Source: Micrasema longulum
Lineage: Eukaryota; Arthropoda; Insecta; Trichoptera; Brachycentridae
Assembly: GCA_022494885.1 (NCBI GenBank)
Contig: JAGVSM010002391.1
Span: 1 to 64,000 of the forward strand
Direction: 5' to 3'
DNA: 64,000 nucleotides
Shown here: in pieces, positions 1 through 12,867 of the stretch
Numbering within the stretch: the stretch's first letter is position 1
Layout of the letters: every line of letters begins with the position of its first letter
The notes under the pieces: generated by a model
What the model saw: the letters and a program-made list of their open reading frames with translations, nothing else
Told to the model about the DNA's origin: nothing
Database searches by the model: none
Made by a program: the position numbers and the translations under genes

Positions 1-944
1 ATATTGCAGCAACCCCCCTAATAAACGTTTGTATTATAATACAAAAATTACAAAAATGACTAACAAACAAAGATTCTTAACAAAGTTTTTAATTTATTAA
101 TTAAGAAACACAGTCACGATAAAAAGTTTTAGTGTGGATGAAATGTATGCATACCTTCAGTAAACTCATTGTATTCAATAAGTCTCCAGTCTTATTGGAA
201 ATTTGAGAAAGTCTTTCTGCTTTAAATATTAAGCAAAAACATTTCCTAAAAGGACGTAAATTTATTTTATATTTTCTAATTTTTGTAGTCAACCAGTTTA
301 CTGCTAGCCACATATAGTATAAAGACCATTATATGTTTTACTGTAAAAAAAATCAATGAGATTTATTATATCGCAAAACGTGCAAATTACTTTCTTATCG
401 CATCCATTAATGCGGGCAACGCTTGTAGATTTATACAGAATTCTGACAGTTTAATTTTTTCAATCAAACAAAAGTTTGTACTATATTATTTATGTACAAA
501 TCTTGCCATAACGGGGTACTTACTTTGTGATGAAACACAATATTATGTCCATTTATGGAATGGGAGTGTTGAACCGATTGCATTAAACTTTCTAGAAGAG
601 TCTTGATCCTCAAGTACCTATGAGTACCTTCATACAATAAACCTTCAGCTCTGAGTCACACAAAACAATGCCGTAATTATGCGACTCAATAAAACAAAAC
701 GCCACAAAACAAACATACCTAGGAAGAATACATTAAATACAACATCGAGTTTAATCTTATGACTTAACCAAACACGCAGTGCATTTAATTTTAAGCCCGA
801 AGAATAGGTTTGTTTAAAAGAAAAGAACGCGACAGTCAGAAAATTAAAGTTGTAAGATATTTATAATGAAATTATTCTTCAAGCATTTCAACGTATAAAA
901 AATGGTAAAACTTAATACAACAAAGCGAACACTTCTAAGAAGGG

Positions 945-1356
945 AATGAGGAAGTTCAGGGATTTTTAAAAATATATATATTTGTTAACAGACTATATAA
1001 CTAAGCAAAAATTTTTTTTTCAATTTTTACTATCGTATTATCAGCGTTATGATTTTTTAAGTTTTGTATTTCTGAAATAACTCCGCGTGTAACGTCAGAG
1101 GTTCATTTCCGCTTATTCTCATTCAGTTCTTCCCATTGGTCAAGCAGACGGGAAATCTTCCATTGCTCTCAGATCATAGGTTGATTCATGTGAACCAGTG
1201 ACGTCATTCAAAGTATTGCGTTTTTATTAAAACATTTTTTTATTATTTTTTCTGTACATTTTTAAACTTTGCACTACAATTTAATGCTCTAATTTTTACA
1301 CCGCGAAAGAAAACATTTTTTGTATCCAATTTCCCGTAGGGCTGAAGTTCCTTATT
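945..1356. mobile_element. Family B MITE-like element, copy 1
   Basis: It starts with AATGAGGAAGTTC and ends with the near reverse complement GAAGTTCCTTATT, a terminal inverted repeat of about 13 nt enclosing about 410 bp. Internal landmarks shared with the other copies are a block like AACGTCAGAGGTTC, the GACGTCATTCAAAGTA block and the near-terminal ATCCAATTTCCCGTAGG. There is no coding capacity, so it fits a non-autonomous DNA element. Confidence 0.7.
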
Positions 1357-1661
1357 CACTGTGCTTGCGACCAGTCATTGCCTTATTTTAGTGATTAATT
1401 TAAAGTTCTGTATATGCCTGTACATCCACATTCCTTAATGTTTTCCTTCTCTGTTGCAATGAACTTCAATCTTGATAACTCCCTAGAAGGTGTAATTTAG
1501 GCGTGTCTACAAATATTAGGGTATACGAGTACTTAAAGCATTATTTATACAATGTATTTTTATTTAAAAAAAGTTTTTTTTTAAAGGTGCTTCTTTTAAA
1601 GTTTTTTCCTTAGACGGAGTTCTTCATTTAAATTCTTACCGATTTTTGTTCGAGTGCCACA

Positions 1662-1910
1662 CCAGGGCCGCGATTATAAACGGCTATCTTCATCGATATA
1701 TACTGAGACGGTATAAACTAATATCGATATTTGTGTACGGAAGTGTGTATATTAGTATGAAAATTCAAAGTTTTTTCGTCGGTAACCGGTAATTCAACTA
1801 GTTTAGAAAAAAATATTTTAAGCATATTCTATTTTTCATACAGAAAACTTAATTTTACTTTGTAGATAAAATTGAAGATAACTTTTATCTTCCCATCATA
1901 ATCGAGGCAA
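1662..1910 (+). mobile_element. Family E interspersed repeat, copy 1
   Basis: The repeat runs from GGCCGCGATTATAAACGG to CCCATCATAATCGAGGC, so its ends are imperfect inverted repeats of the form GGCCCCGATTAYAA. Diagnostic internal motifs are CTATCTTCATCGATATATAC, TTCGTCGGTAACC and TTTGTAGATAAAATTGAAG. Similar copies occur near 11.7, 24.3, 24.8, 25.1, 36.2, 41.2 and 58.7 kb. Confidence 0.6.
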
Positions 1911-2404
1911 TGAGTATTGTTGCTTTGGTGGGTACTCTCGGTATAGTATACGAGTATATGTATATAGATAGCACGAGGTATAACTTGGCTTTTTTGTTTT
2001 CTCCTCGAGTCAGAAGGTTGTCACAGAGCTTACACTTTGTTTACTGGAATAAAAATATTTTCATACAGTCCATCAAAGATATCTTTAGTTTAGTAGAGAT
2101 CCTGGCCAACTATCAAAGGAGAGCAGTAATTACGAGTATGTGAATTTAATTGGCTGCTGCATACATTTTTCCTGAAGGTTTATTTTGAAATACATAAAAA
2201 TGTAATTTATAATATCCATTCAACGTTGGTTTTTGTAAATATAATACTAGTTTGCACTGAATTGTATAATTCTTTGGCCTAATTCGTTTTTTAAATTCAT
2301 TCGTATCGTATGAGAGGGAACGAGAGTAAAATACGGGTTTGATTGCGTCAGAATGAGATGAATATATTACGAACGAACGAACCTACGAAACGAAATTGTG
2401 ACAG

Positions 2405-2690
2405 AATAAGGCTGCTGGATCTGGAGAGCTCTCCCTAGTCGGTCCCCCCCGACTGGTGATAGTGACCACCGTGTCGTACTCACGAAACTGCAGTCTTCCA
2501 TTCGTCTCGGCACCTCGAAACCTCCCTCGCCCTCTTCTTCCCTCTACACTGCCGACCACAACCAGCGTCTCCGGCCATTTTCTCTCGTAAAGTCTTTCGA
2601 GGCATAGAGGCGCTGATGCGTATGGCAGTCCAGGATATCCTTAGCATACGCCTCCAGCACCGCATCTCAAAGGCATCTATTATGTTGCGT
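2405..2690 (-). pseudogene. LINE (RTE/CR1-like) reverse transcriptase tail, decayed
   Basis: The minus strand reads MRCWRRMLRISWTAIR and then, through frameshifts, an Arg-rich stretch with KRAREVSRCRDEWKTAVS. The CWRRMLRISWTA box is a common C-terminal motif of reverse transcriptases of insect non-LTR elements. The fragment has no long open frame, so it is a dead 3' piece. It is noticeably less AT-rich than its surroundings, as expected for a former coding region. Confidence 0.6.
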
Positions 2691-2849
2691 TATTTTGCCC
2701 TTATTGTCCATGTTTCCGCACATATTTAAAAAAATAAATACTAAGTCCTAACCAAACTTATTTTGGTAGCTTTGGATATGCCTCTGTCTTTCCATTTACT
2801 AAATAGTTCATATTTCTATTTTTGTAATTCACTTATAGTTAACAATACT

Positions 2850-3118
2850 TTGAGTTTGTCCAAATTTTTGTAGACAAGGACTGGATTCAACTCCCTGGGG
2901 AGCTGTTTCTATTAATATTATTATTATATTTACTTCACAAACATCAACAGATGAAAGAATTGAAGGAATGTGGATGTTTAAATATGGGCAGAATGGTGAA
3001 TATTACACAGTGTGTAAAGTGGCCACTTAAACCAGCCATTGACAGGTCATAAGCCCTGTAGATGCCTAGACTTCCATATTACCTTCTCTTAAATGTTCTT
3101 CATCTCTGTTGTAATATA
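2850..3118 (+). mobile_element. Family A foldback element, truncated copy
   Basis: The left end carries the family arm (TTGAGTTTGTCCAAATTTTT, TAGACAAGGACTGGATTCAA, CTCCCTGGGGAGCTG). It continues with the body motifs GTAAAGTGGCCACTTAAACC and GACAGGTCATAAGCCCTG and ends at CATCTCTGTTGTAATAT. The right-hand inverted arm seen in the 34.5 kb copy is missing. Confidence 0.65.
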
Positions 3119-3809
3119 TTAATTCATTTTTAGTTAGTAAGTTAATGTTCCTATAGCGTAAATAGAAGAACTGTTGCACATAAGTTATATGTATAACATA
3201 ACAACGATCATTAAATCGCTAAAAATAAACTAATTCACCCATTAAAATGATGCCTTTTAATTCATTGTGTATATTATTAAAGACTTATTTTAATAAACGC
3301 CTAAGGTTTAACGATAAAAACACCTAACTTTGGGCCCTTTAACGAGACATTTAATTCATTAAAATAAATTTTGGTTTCAGTTTCGGCCGAAACTAGAACA
3401 GAAGCCTGAAGGATGAAAATCTTGTTTCGTTTGGTCACTAATATGTACCTTATAAACTACATAATCGCACATCCGATAAAATAAAGTCGACAATAAAAAC
3501 GTTTTTTCAGTTAGGTACACCGAATAAATTATAAAAGAGAATCTCATGCTAAAACATTAACATCTAGTAACAATAGCTTATTTATCCATTTGATGGCTCT
3601 ACGATAAACTTACACTGACGCTTTTTTGAACGCCGCCGTTCTCAAACAGTGTCATATTTAAACAATTTTCTTTACGAAAATCGAAGTTTTCCATAAAAAA
3701 TATTAATCTTAATAAATATTATATTGCACATCGGCATTATTTTAAAGTCGAAAAGATAGACGAAAAAAATTAATACAAAACATACGGTTATAAGACAACG
3801 CCTTGTTAT

Positions 3810-4191
3810 AATGAGGAAGTTTAGCCCTACGTAAAATTGGGTATAAAAATGTTTTCTTACGCGCGGTAAAAATTAAAGCATTCCATTGTAGGGCGAAGTT
3901 TCTAGAAAATACATGAAAAAATGAACTACTTTGATCGACGTCACTAGTTCTTCCGAATCAACCAATGATAAGAGAGTTGTGATTGATTTTCGGTTTACGG
4001 TAAGTCAACTGACCAATCATCAGAACTCGCCGAGAAGAAGGGGAAGAGAACTTGTGACGTAACACGCGGAGTAATTTCAAAAATACAAAACTTCGAAAAA
4101 TCATAACGCTGATAAATGATAAATATTTTGGCTAAGTCAATAGTCCAGCAACAAATAAAAGTATTTTAATAAACGACCGAACTTTCTCATT
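3810..4191. mobile_element. Family B MITE-like element, copy 2
   Basis: It begins AATGAGGAAGTTTAGCCC and ends GAACTTTCTCATT. The interior is the reverse orientation of copy 1 (TTTCTTACGCGCGGTAAAAA, GACGTCACTAGTTCTTCCGA, GTGACGTAACACGCGGAGTA). It is about 380 bp and has no open frame. Confidence 0.7.
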
Positions 4192-4999
4192 TAATTTTTT
4201 GGGTCTCCTGGAAATTTTATTTTTTAATTATAACTATTTTGTAGAATGTACGATATAGCTTATATGCTCGTATAAATGTAATGTAATAGGTTTTATTACA
4301 TGATACTATTATTAAAGATTTATATACAAAATTAATCTTCAGACAGTTTTTCGTTTGTTTCAAATATATAAAACTTTGATTAAATGCTTTTATTAAGCTG
4401 AACCGTATAAATTGTCACGCTTAGCGAGAATATGTATAATTCATGGTTCCCATATGTAAGATGTGTAACTTGAAGGTGACATACCTTACTGCGCTTCATT
4501 CATGATAATTGTGTTATGCAAAACATCATAAATATTTCAAACATTTCTCTGACGGTTATTACAATATGTCGCGAGTTCTCTGGCAGTTTGCCAATATTCT
4601 TTAAATCTACATTCAATAACAATACCAACCTACATTCATATCAATTCGCTGCTTTAATAGAAATATTGTTTCAATTTATTTTATAATTCACTCATATGTA
4701 TGTTCATTACTTTATTATGCTTGTTTAAGAAACATAACTGTCTGAAAAATACTATATTGTATTTTCAAAATATATGGCACTTTAAAATGATTTACTACAA
4801 CTTGATTTCCACTTTTCTAGCCTTGTTTTGTAAATGGCTCATTTTTTTTAAGAACACATGAAATTTATTTTGAAACTATTGTGTTTTTTAATGTTTTACC
4901 TTTTTTATCACTGGTGTTCGTAATATAATATTTTCAGGTTAGGTTTTCTTATTTTACACGTACGCTAGATTGAGAACATAATTTTTCTTTTTTAAAAAA

Positions 5000-5065
5000 A
5001 AAAAAGAAATATTAGCGTTCTTAGAATTCACCCTAATATTTCAAGTTTGGTGGTCATTTTAAACG
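5000..5065. repeat. SINE-tail fragment
   Basis: The stretch ATATTAGCGTTCTTAGAATT followed by GGTGGTCATTTTAAACGAG matches the non-tRNA tail of the SINEs at 21.8 and 27.9 kb (TTGCGTTCTTATGATTTACC). Only the tail remains; no tRNA-like head is attached. Confidence 0.4.
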
Positions 5066-5696
5066 AGTTTTTAACATATTTAAATCTAGATAAGAATCAA
5101 ATTAGTTATAAATATTTTTAAAAAGAAACATCAAGCCACTGTTTTCTGATTTCTCCAACGGAAAAGTTCTTCACGTTTCAGTAAAGATTAGTATTTTTTT
5201 TTACTTCATGAAACTTTGTAAAGAAACATCAAATAAATAATCACTTGTTGACTGCAATATTTCCATTTCAAAGGAAACACTTTGAATTGACTCATATAAA
5301 GGAATTAAGATTATGGTCTGCGAAGGAGTGTATTTTTAGACGCGTTACTTACGACGATAGACTTAATTAAAAATAGCTTAAACCACATCCGACATCCGCG
5401 TTGCATACATTCTTCACCTAACGTATACAATATGGGATGACTTGTCTTGTATTGACGTATTAACAGTTTTTGCTAGAACTTTGCAAAATACTCGATTTAT
5501 TTTAAAAAACATCACAGTACTAAAAAAACTAAATAGGTCTTTGCCGCTACCACGGGTACTAACACTCTTCAAAAATATGTTCTTTATCAAATTACTAACT
5601 TTGTTTTTTTCCGATATTACTAGATAACAGTTCTTTGTTTACTCGTATAATTTTGATCCGAAAAATCAATCAAATTTCTTGGTTTACTGTTTTTTT

Positions 5697-5780
5697 TTCT
5701 CGACCAGTTTTGAAAATGCCTACTTAGACGAAAGCGCTTGTTGGTCATTATATAAAAAGTTTAAACTAAACCAAATTGAT
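5697..5780. repeat. Family C repeat, copy 1
   Basis: CCAGTTTTGAAAATGCCTAC and ACGAAAGCGCTTGTTGGTC recur with few changes about 690 bp downstream, and in reverse orientation near 20.24 kb. There are no coding features and no termini were identified. Confidence 0.5.
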
Positions 5781-6382
5781 GTTATGTGTCAAGATTATTT
5801 ATTAAATTAGTTAGTCGAATCGCTATTTTGTTTCAATAATACTTATATCCCACTTTTTGATCGAGCAGATGAAACTCATATTGGCAGTTCAGCGGGACTT
5901 AAGATTTAGCATTTTTACACCTGCTACCTGTTTATTTTTATGAAATACGTAGAACTTTTTATTAAATTTATTTAATAGTGTTCTTGTTAATTAAATGCGT
6001 AACGAGTGACGACCATGAAAAAATATCAAAATCATTTTGCAAATGCGTTTTTTCGCTAGAAGCTAATAAAATAATGTTGAGATTTGATTATTTGTGCGTC
6101 GCAATAAGCATTATGGACGAAATTAAACGTGTTTCCACAGTTTTTTCATATGAAACAGGCGGAAAAAATAAAATAAATAAATCATGTTTGTTTTTTATGC
6201 TTCAAGGATAAATCATTTTTATTATTTTTTTATAATGAGTAAAATTAATATTATGTATTGTAATTAAAAAAAAAAATTAAGTACAGTATTGAATTGATGA
6301 TTTTGTCAATATTTCTTGATAAAACTCCATAAATAATGATTTTGATAAACTTATTAATAAAAACTCCTTGCTTCAGTTTTTG

Positions 6383-6462
6383 TTTTAGTTTCACCGGTTC
6401 TAAAGATGCCTACTTAGGTGAAAGCGCTCCTTGGTCAAATTAAATCAATCAAACTAAACCAA
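6383..6462. repeat. Family C repeat, copy 2
   Basis: This shares AAAGATGCCTACTTAGGTGA and AAGCGCTCCTTGGTC with the copy at 5697, in the same orientation. Both copies are followed by an AAACTAAACCAA stretch, so the homologous part includes the right flank. Confidence 0.5.
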
Positions 6463-8334
6463 GGAATTTTACCGGTAATTTTTATTATAATCATTGATTA
6501 CACCCAGTGAAGGGATGTCTCTGTTTTTAAATTAATTGAATGCTTAGTAATCGCGCTGGCAATCTTTTCTTTCAGTAAAACCATTATTTTTTTCCTCTCA
6601 ATCCATCAGCGTCTAAAGTCTTCTTTGGGTTATCTTTGATCACTGGACTACTCATTTTTTTTATCAGTTCATGGTAAATTCAATGAAAAATTATTTGTTT
6701 TCATTATTATTGATTCCACTTCGGGCCGTGGCAGATATCTTAATTAATATTCTGAAGATATATTGTGGTCTTGTCCCTTACACTATTTCTACGAATACCG
6801 AATGGGCTTCTTGCTAATATCCGAGGTTCATAGATGGGTCTAATTGGGTATACAGATTTGGTAACTTCCAAAAATAATTTCGAGTCTTTGAAAATGTACA
6901 ATCAATTCCCAGTCAGTGAAGAATTCACTTCCTCCTTTTCCTCAATCCAAAAAGTACACATTATGTACTTCTGGGTTGCTTGTTTTCTGCACAAAGTTGG
7001 AATCAGAGTGATTTCGTGAAAAGAGATCTCCTTCGGGAAGCTTTTCTAGTAGGTAACATTTTTACTAGTAGGTAGGGGGACAAGATTTAAGATACTTGGC
7101 CGAATTATGTTTAATTTATACTTGTTTATCTATAAACTTTTTTAAAATAATGTTTTTTTTAGTCCACATATAAATTTTTTTGAAATACAAATAATTTAAT
7201 TTTCAAACCCTTAAAAGAGTTATATTTATGTATTTTTTTATCATAAATAACAATTGTGATATCAAATAGGTTAAATGTTGGCTAGTTTTGATTTATCTTT
7301 ATTAACTATAAATTTAAATTTCAAATAAAACCAACCCATATCAATTTTTTTTAGAAACAATTATAAACATTAGAAAATAATTCCGCGTTTTTTTGTTGAA
7401 ATTTATATATCATTAATACCCGGTCACCAGGGGCGAATGCTCCTTTTAAACGATTACATGCAGCTTACCATATTTTTTTGACATCTTAAGTAATGTTTTA
7501 TAATATCTACTGTAGTATTATTAGGAAAAAACACATCACCAAAAAAATATATTACTTTTCTTTGGATATTAAATTTATATCATATTCCTTTATTCCATAC
7601 AGCGACCAGTTGCGCCTCTATAGGCCAAAATTATTACTACTGGATTACACGAGATTACTCTGCTCCCTTTAAATTCACTAATTCAAATACGTATTTAACC
7701 TAAAACTTTAGAATCTCGTTCAAAAAATTACACTTGCGATTACAGTAAAATCTTGCAGCTTTCATTAATGCAATTTACTCTATGTTATGTTTCGGTGGTT
7801 TGAAAGTAAATTTGCTTTTAAATAAATAAATATTTTGATATTTTAATCGAAACGAATTAATATTTTAATCCATAATATAGTATAAATCCTTTAGTGGGTT
7901 TTAAAAAACAAAGATTCGCTAATTGTTTTTTAATTGTAATTCGTTTTTGTGCATACAATGACAGTTGAATATTGTAGGTTATTCTTCAGTATCCATTTAA
8001 ACTTTTAAAATTTAGCTAGAGTTATGATAAAAACGTTACTAGTGTATAGTGTTAAGAATAAATATATATGAAGAATTATATATGTATAACAGAATAAGAA
8101 ATATAATGATATATAAAATTTGATGAAACAATGATTCTTAAAACGTAATTTATGTTTTGTTTGGTGAACTATCGTACTCGGTAAGGAATACTTTTAAATT
8201 GTTGAATTATTATCATTTATTAAGAAAAAGTGTTTTATTTCAAGACAAGTTATAAAAGTCTGACTTAACCAAAGATGCACCGGTGCGCTAATGAATTATC
8301 CAGTTTATTAATTACTTTTTCGACGCCTAGCCCA

Positions 8335-8415
8335 AAACGCGAAATAGCTGCGCGGATGGGTCGTTGCTTTCTAAAGACGTAGGCGGGGGGTTTGAGTCCG
8401 TAGGAGTTCCATTTT
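8335..8415 (+). repeat. Possible decayed tRNA-like SINE head
   Basis: GCGCGGATGGGTCGTTGC followed about 30 bp later by GGTTTGAGTCCGTAGGAG resembles degenerate A and B boxes of a tRNA-derived SINE, and is followed by a T-run. No acceptor-stem pairing was found. Tentative. Confidence 0.3.
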
Positions 8416-9099
8416 TTTTTTTGCAATTATGTTTTTTAAAATTGTATTTTTTAAATCAAATGTTTGTGCTACATTAGAAAATATTTTTACTGAAACTATT
8501 AGCCGCTGGAGCCATTTGTTAGGAATTATTTATTTAATATAAAATAGACTTGTTTTTATATGCCATACTACCGCTATGGACATTTTATCAGAATTTTCAT
8601 AGCTTACCAATTTAAAAACTCACCGCTCGCCACTGCCGGTCACTTGTGCTTTCAAAGCCACCTACTGTTGCTGACCTTGTAATTACACTCTACTAATGTA
8701 ATCATAACATGTTGACAGATAAATCATTGACCCATAGAATTCCCACTACTACGAAAGTGCGATTCATTGCTGCGGTTTATTAAATATAACACATAGGCTT
8801 ATCTTTACCTAGAAAGAGAAGCCAGGAATGTGATTCATATATTGAACGATTTTTACCATGGCATGGTTTATAATTATTATATCTAACTTCGAGCTGGAGT
8901 TCTTCCGAGTATCGACTAGACTAAATTACCATAAATCTGGTGACTAGTCTCACCGCCATGAGCCATACTAATACGAGTATGGTGACGCACACCGTACGTG
9001 TGTATAGTTATAAAATTTAAAAAATCCTGTACGGCGCGATTTAGATTAGAAATCTCTTCAATAATATAAAAAAACGTAATTATCAGTATTCTAACAAGG

Positions 9100-9310
9100 C
9101 AAAATGATCGGGTGCCAGTCCAGCAACAGTGGAGTTTTTTAAAATTAAAAAATAAGTATTTGCGTTCTTATGATTTACAAAAAATTTCAACGAATCGTAA
9201 ATAACGCACTGTCAGAATATGGGAATCAAGTCTACCGTGAGTCCGCGACATCCCAAAACAAAACTAATATTTCACGTCCACCATCCTAAGACTCAAACCT
9301 AGGACCTCGT
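9100..9310 (-). repeat. Mosaic of SINE fragments
   Basis: Two SINE tails are joined here: GGTGCCAGTCCAGCAACAG matches the tail of the 12.9 kb SINE, and GTATTTGCGTTCTTATGATT matches the 27.9 kb SINE. After them comes a minus-strand B-box-like segment (CTCAAACCTAGGACCTCG). The order suggests successive insertions. Confidence 0.45.
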
Positions 9311-10306
9311 ACAAGGTAGGCGGAAGCGCCAACCCATTGTGATCCCACCAGAAATTAAATCTAAAACCCCGATGTGTAAAGCAAGAATCTTAGGCATTAC
9401 ACCACGGTGGTCGCCAGTGTTTTGTTTTTTAATTTATGTTTTTAAGAACAAGAAGTCAATGATTTGAAATATAATTAATTGCGCTTTTTAGCCTTATCCC
9501 TAAATTCTAAGACCACCGATACAATGGTGGAAAATAATTTCTAATAAAAAATGTAAACGAATAAATTATTTTAAACGTGATTTTTATTTACCGCATTCTT
9601 AAAGTGTGAATTTATAAATTGCAGAAGAATTTTTAATGATTTTTTGATAGAAAGTTCATACTAACTAATACGAAAAAATGCACTTCTGTTCTCTCCACTG
9701 CAATACATGTATGTATTATTATTTTTTATTAATATGTGAAGTTGATTATTTTTATGTTGTTTTATTTTTCTTACTCTTCTTAACGTATTTTTATTTTTGG
9801 CTACTTTTGTGTAAAATACACGTCTGTCTTAATATTAAAAATGCACTTCTGTTATTTCCACTGTATGTATGTACAATATGTATAGTATACCCATAAGTCA
9901 AACTAGAGGATGAGTCATGGGGTCTACCACAATCTCTGAATTCGGGCAAAGAAATTTCAGGTTTCTGGGCCCCAAAATATTCAATATGTTACCCAAACAT
10001 TGCAAAACCATAACTCGAATTCAATAAAATAAATTTGGAAAAAAAATATCACCTGGTATATGTAGAGAAGAATCAGTAAATTTACTCAAAAACATTCTTT
10101 AATAATAAATGGTATATATTGATATTGTATAACTGTATACTTAATTAACTAGAAGGTAGTAATGTTATTGTTTATTTTGCATAAATATGTTTGCCTTTTA
10201 ACAGGTTATACCTAGTTAGGCAGACTAGACATGATCCAGAGAAATCTATTACCTAAGTGTGTATGTGATAGATAAAGACATTGTTATTTTTTGCTAATAA
10301 ACCATG

Positions 10307-10327
10307 ACTATTATTATTATTATTATT
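10307..10327. repeat. (ATT)n microsatellite
   Basis: About seven uninterrupted copies of the trinucleotide ATT/TTA in AT-rich intronic DNA. Confidence 0.85.
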
Positions 10328-11110
10328 TTTTACTAATATGTAAAGATATTTTGTTTTTTTTTACTTTTCTTATTAAAATCATTTATATTTTTTGCTACTT
10401 CTGTGTAAAATACATTTATATTTTTATATGTATTTATGTATGTTAAATATGTAAAAGGTGTTTAAATAAATATTAATACATTTTTTGAAATACTGGATTT
10501 AAATTGTATACTTCTGTTATATTAACTACGATGACGAGCGAATTGCTCTGAGGTCACCTGTTTAGTACATAATCATTTGTCCGATCTTCAGATTTACCTC
10601 AGAGAGGAGTTATAAATAGTGATTACGTGATTGAACATTGCGGATAATACGGATTTTACTACGGAGTATGGATATTTAGTATTTTATTTACATAGAACAG
10701 TCAAGTATTTGTCACATTTAACGCAACCGTGACTAATCATTCTCATAATTATTTTTTAAAGTGGATTATAGACATAGCAGTTTCGACAATAGCCCTCTTG
10801 TAAATGTAAATTAAATCATCGTAAATCTAAAAATCTGCTGTTATATAAATCTAAATATTTCTTAACGGAAAAAACTGAAGTTTGAGAAAAGAAAACTGAA
10901 TATCTAGATAAAAATAAGTTTTGTACTGTCGTTAATTGATTGTCTGAGAATGATGATCACGCGGTAACTCCAGACCTGGATCTCCTATGGACACATAGAC
11001 ATTCTCCTCCACCGTAGACCGGACCTTTGCTGCTCTGCAGGCATTTAACTAGATGCGTCTGACCGTTCAGTGACCAAGCCACTTCATCTTGTCGGATGAG
11101 TTCCACGCGA

Positions 11111-11275
11111 CCTTAGAGTAATAACACGCTAATAGATCGCCCATACAGAGGAAAACCGTTCTATGATTATTCGCCACAAAGTTAGCTACGGATTACAGCG
11201 ATGCTACGGGCCTGAACAGTTTTGCTCTATGCAATAAAGATAAAGGGCTTCTCTAGTGAATTATAACTTTAAGCA
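11111..11275. repeat. Family G repeat, copy 1
   Basis: Starts CCTTAGAGTAATAACACGC, continues TCGCCCATACAGAGGAAAAC and includes TTTTGCTCTATGCAATAAAG. The same succession occurs near 40.72 and 51.48 kb. Non-coding; no termini defined. Confidence 0.5.
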
Positions 11276-11299
11276 CGTGACTCTGTACGTTGACATATC

Positions 11300-11411
11300 T
11301 GGGTGATATTCTAAACCACTCTCATGGCACGAGAAAACAGTTTTTTCGTGTGTTTTGTATGTAAATACAAGAGATAATATGGCCACGAGAGCGTTTTGAA
11401 TACCAGCCCTG
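11300..11411. mobile_element. Family F hairpin MITE, copy 1
   Basis: GGGTGATATTCTAAACCACT at the left pairs with GAGCGTTTTGAATACCAGCC at the right, giving a hairpin of about 112 bp with a short loop. A second copy with the same ends lies at 50.27 kb. Confidence 0.6.
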
Positions 11412-11659
11412 GTCAGTCCGTTGCACAAAAAAAAGTTAAAATGAGTCGAATAATTGTTACGTTTTTGTCAAAAGGGACAAAATAGGTAGCTTTAAAAAAA
11501 TCTGATAAAATAACCCAGTTTGACGAAAACGCAACAATTATATAAGAAAGAAAAAAACAATCAACTTTGTTTGAAGGAATTGACACTAAAATTTAGTAAG
11601 ATTGTTTTTACTCAAGAATCTTGCATAATAATATACTTTAACATATTTCTATATTTAAA

Positions 11660-11872
11660 GTTAATATTTACATGTACTGGGCCCGCATTGCAATGGGACG
11701 TTCAAATTTATCTTCAATTTTATCTACGAAGTAAAATTATAAGAATAAAGTTTTCTCTGTGAAAAATACAATATGCATAAAAAAATCTAAGCATTTAAAT
11801 TGCAGGTTACCGACGAAGATACCTCAAATTCTCAAAAGTATACACATTTCTGTAAAATGAATCAATAGGAGT
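11660..11872 (-). mobile_element. Family E interspersed repeat, copy 2
   Basis: Reverse orientation of copy 1: GGGCCCGCATTGCAATGGGA at the left, TATCTTCAATTTTATCTACG inside, then GGTTACCGACGAAGATACC. The distal end (ATCGATG block) is lost. Confidence 0.55.
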
Positions 11873-12228
11873 TTGAACATAATTTTTCAGTCACTCTCTC
11901 GCAGATGCCTCCCCGATATTGTGCGAAAAAGACAACTAGACGTACATCGAGGTTTTGTTGTCTCGTTTTCCGCACCCCAAAACGGATCCAATTTTTTTTT
12001 TTATTTAAAGAAAACCACAATGAAATTTCGTGGATCAATATTTTTTAAGTTTTTCAAAATTATTTTTCATATTTCGCATGGCCAAAGACGGCTTAAAAAA
12101 AAGGCGCTTTTGTCATTTTTTTAAATGGTCCTATCTCCGGTAAGAAAAAAAATATCTAAAAAGCAAAACAAAGAACAACAAAACTATTACGCTATTCCCC
12201 TGTAAGAGTAGGCAGAGAGGATAGAACG

Positions 12229-12860
12229 CTACACCGCTCTATCTTTGCATACAGATCTCGCTTTCTCTGAATTCTTACATCGCGCGCCGATGATTCCGAC
12301 TTTTGACTCGTCCATCTTCAAGTATTTGTTGGATTTGGTCATGCCATGTCTTTCTCGGTCAACCTTTTTTTCTGCATCCATCAACATTTGCATTGTCAAT
12401 ATTTTAAGCCGTTCTTTTGCTGTCCATTCGCTCTGCGTATCCAGACCAACGCGGGGCTCTTTTCTTGATTTTGTCGATAATGCTTGTCTCAGCCTTTCAT
12501 AATATACGGATCTCAACATTTGTGCATCTATCGTGCATAGTTTTACCACACATTCGTCCGAGAGATCGCATTTCTACAGCATTCAGCCTACTGTCATCCC
12601 TGTTTTTCCAAGTCCATACATCTGAGTCGGGACCAGGACTCCATTGTGAACTGCTTATTTTGCCTCTTGCAACAAACATTTATTTGCTAATGTTGATTTA
12701 AGTGCACCGTTCACTCTGTTCCCGGCACTCACCCTCCTTTCTATATTTTTCTCAGTCATTTCATCCCTAGTAAACATACTTCCCAAATACATTAATTCTT
12801 CTACCTGTTTTAGTATAACCCAATTCACAGTATCATCATTAGCATTTCCTTTACAAACTT
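12229..12860 (-). pseudogene. Non-LTR reverse transcriptase 3' region, decayed
   Basis: An open stretch of about 106 codons on the minus strand (12549-12229) reads MVKLCTIDAQMLRSVYYERL and onward. Upstream, in other frames, are VYLGSMFT-like and ERRVSAGNRVNGALKS-like segments and a LLQEAKxAVHNGVLVPTxMYG-like stretch. This order is the usual C-terminal part of reverse transcriptases of RTE/CR1-like LINEs, where the RRVNAGNKVNGAL and VLVPTLMYGSE boxes precede the C-terminus. Frameshifts and stops make it a relic. Family assignment is from motif recognition only. Confidence 0.55.
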
Positions 12861-12867
12861 AATTACA

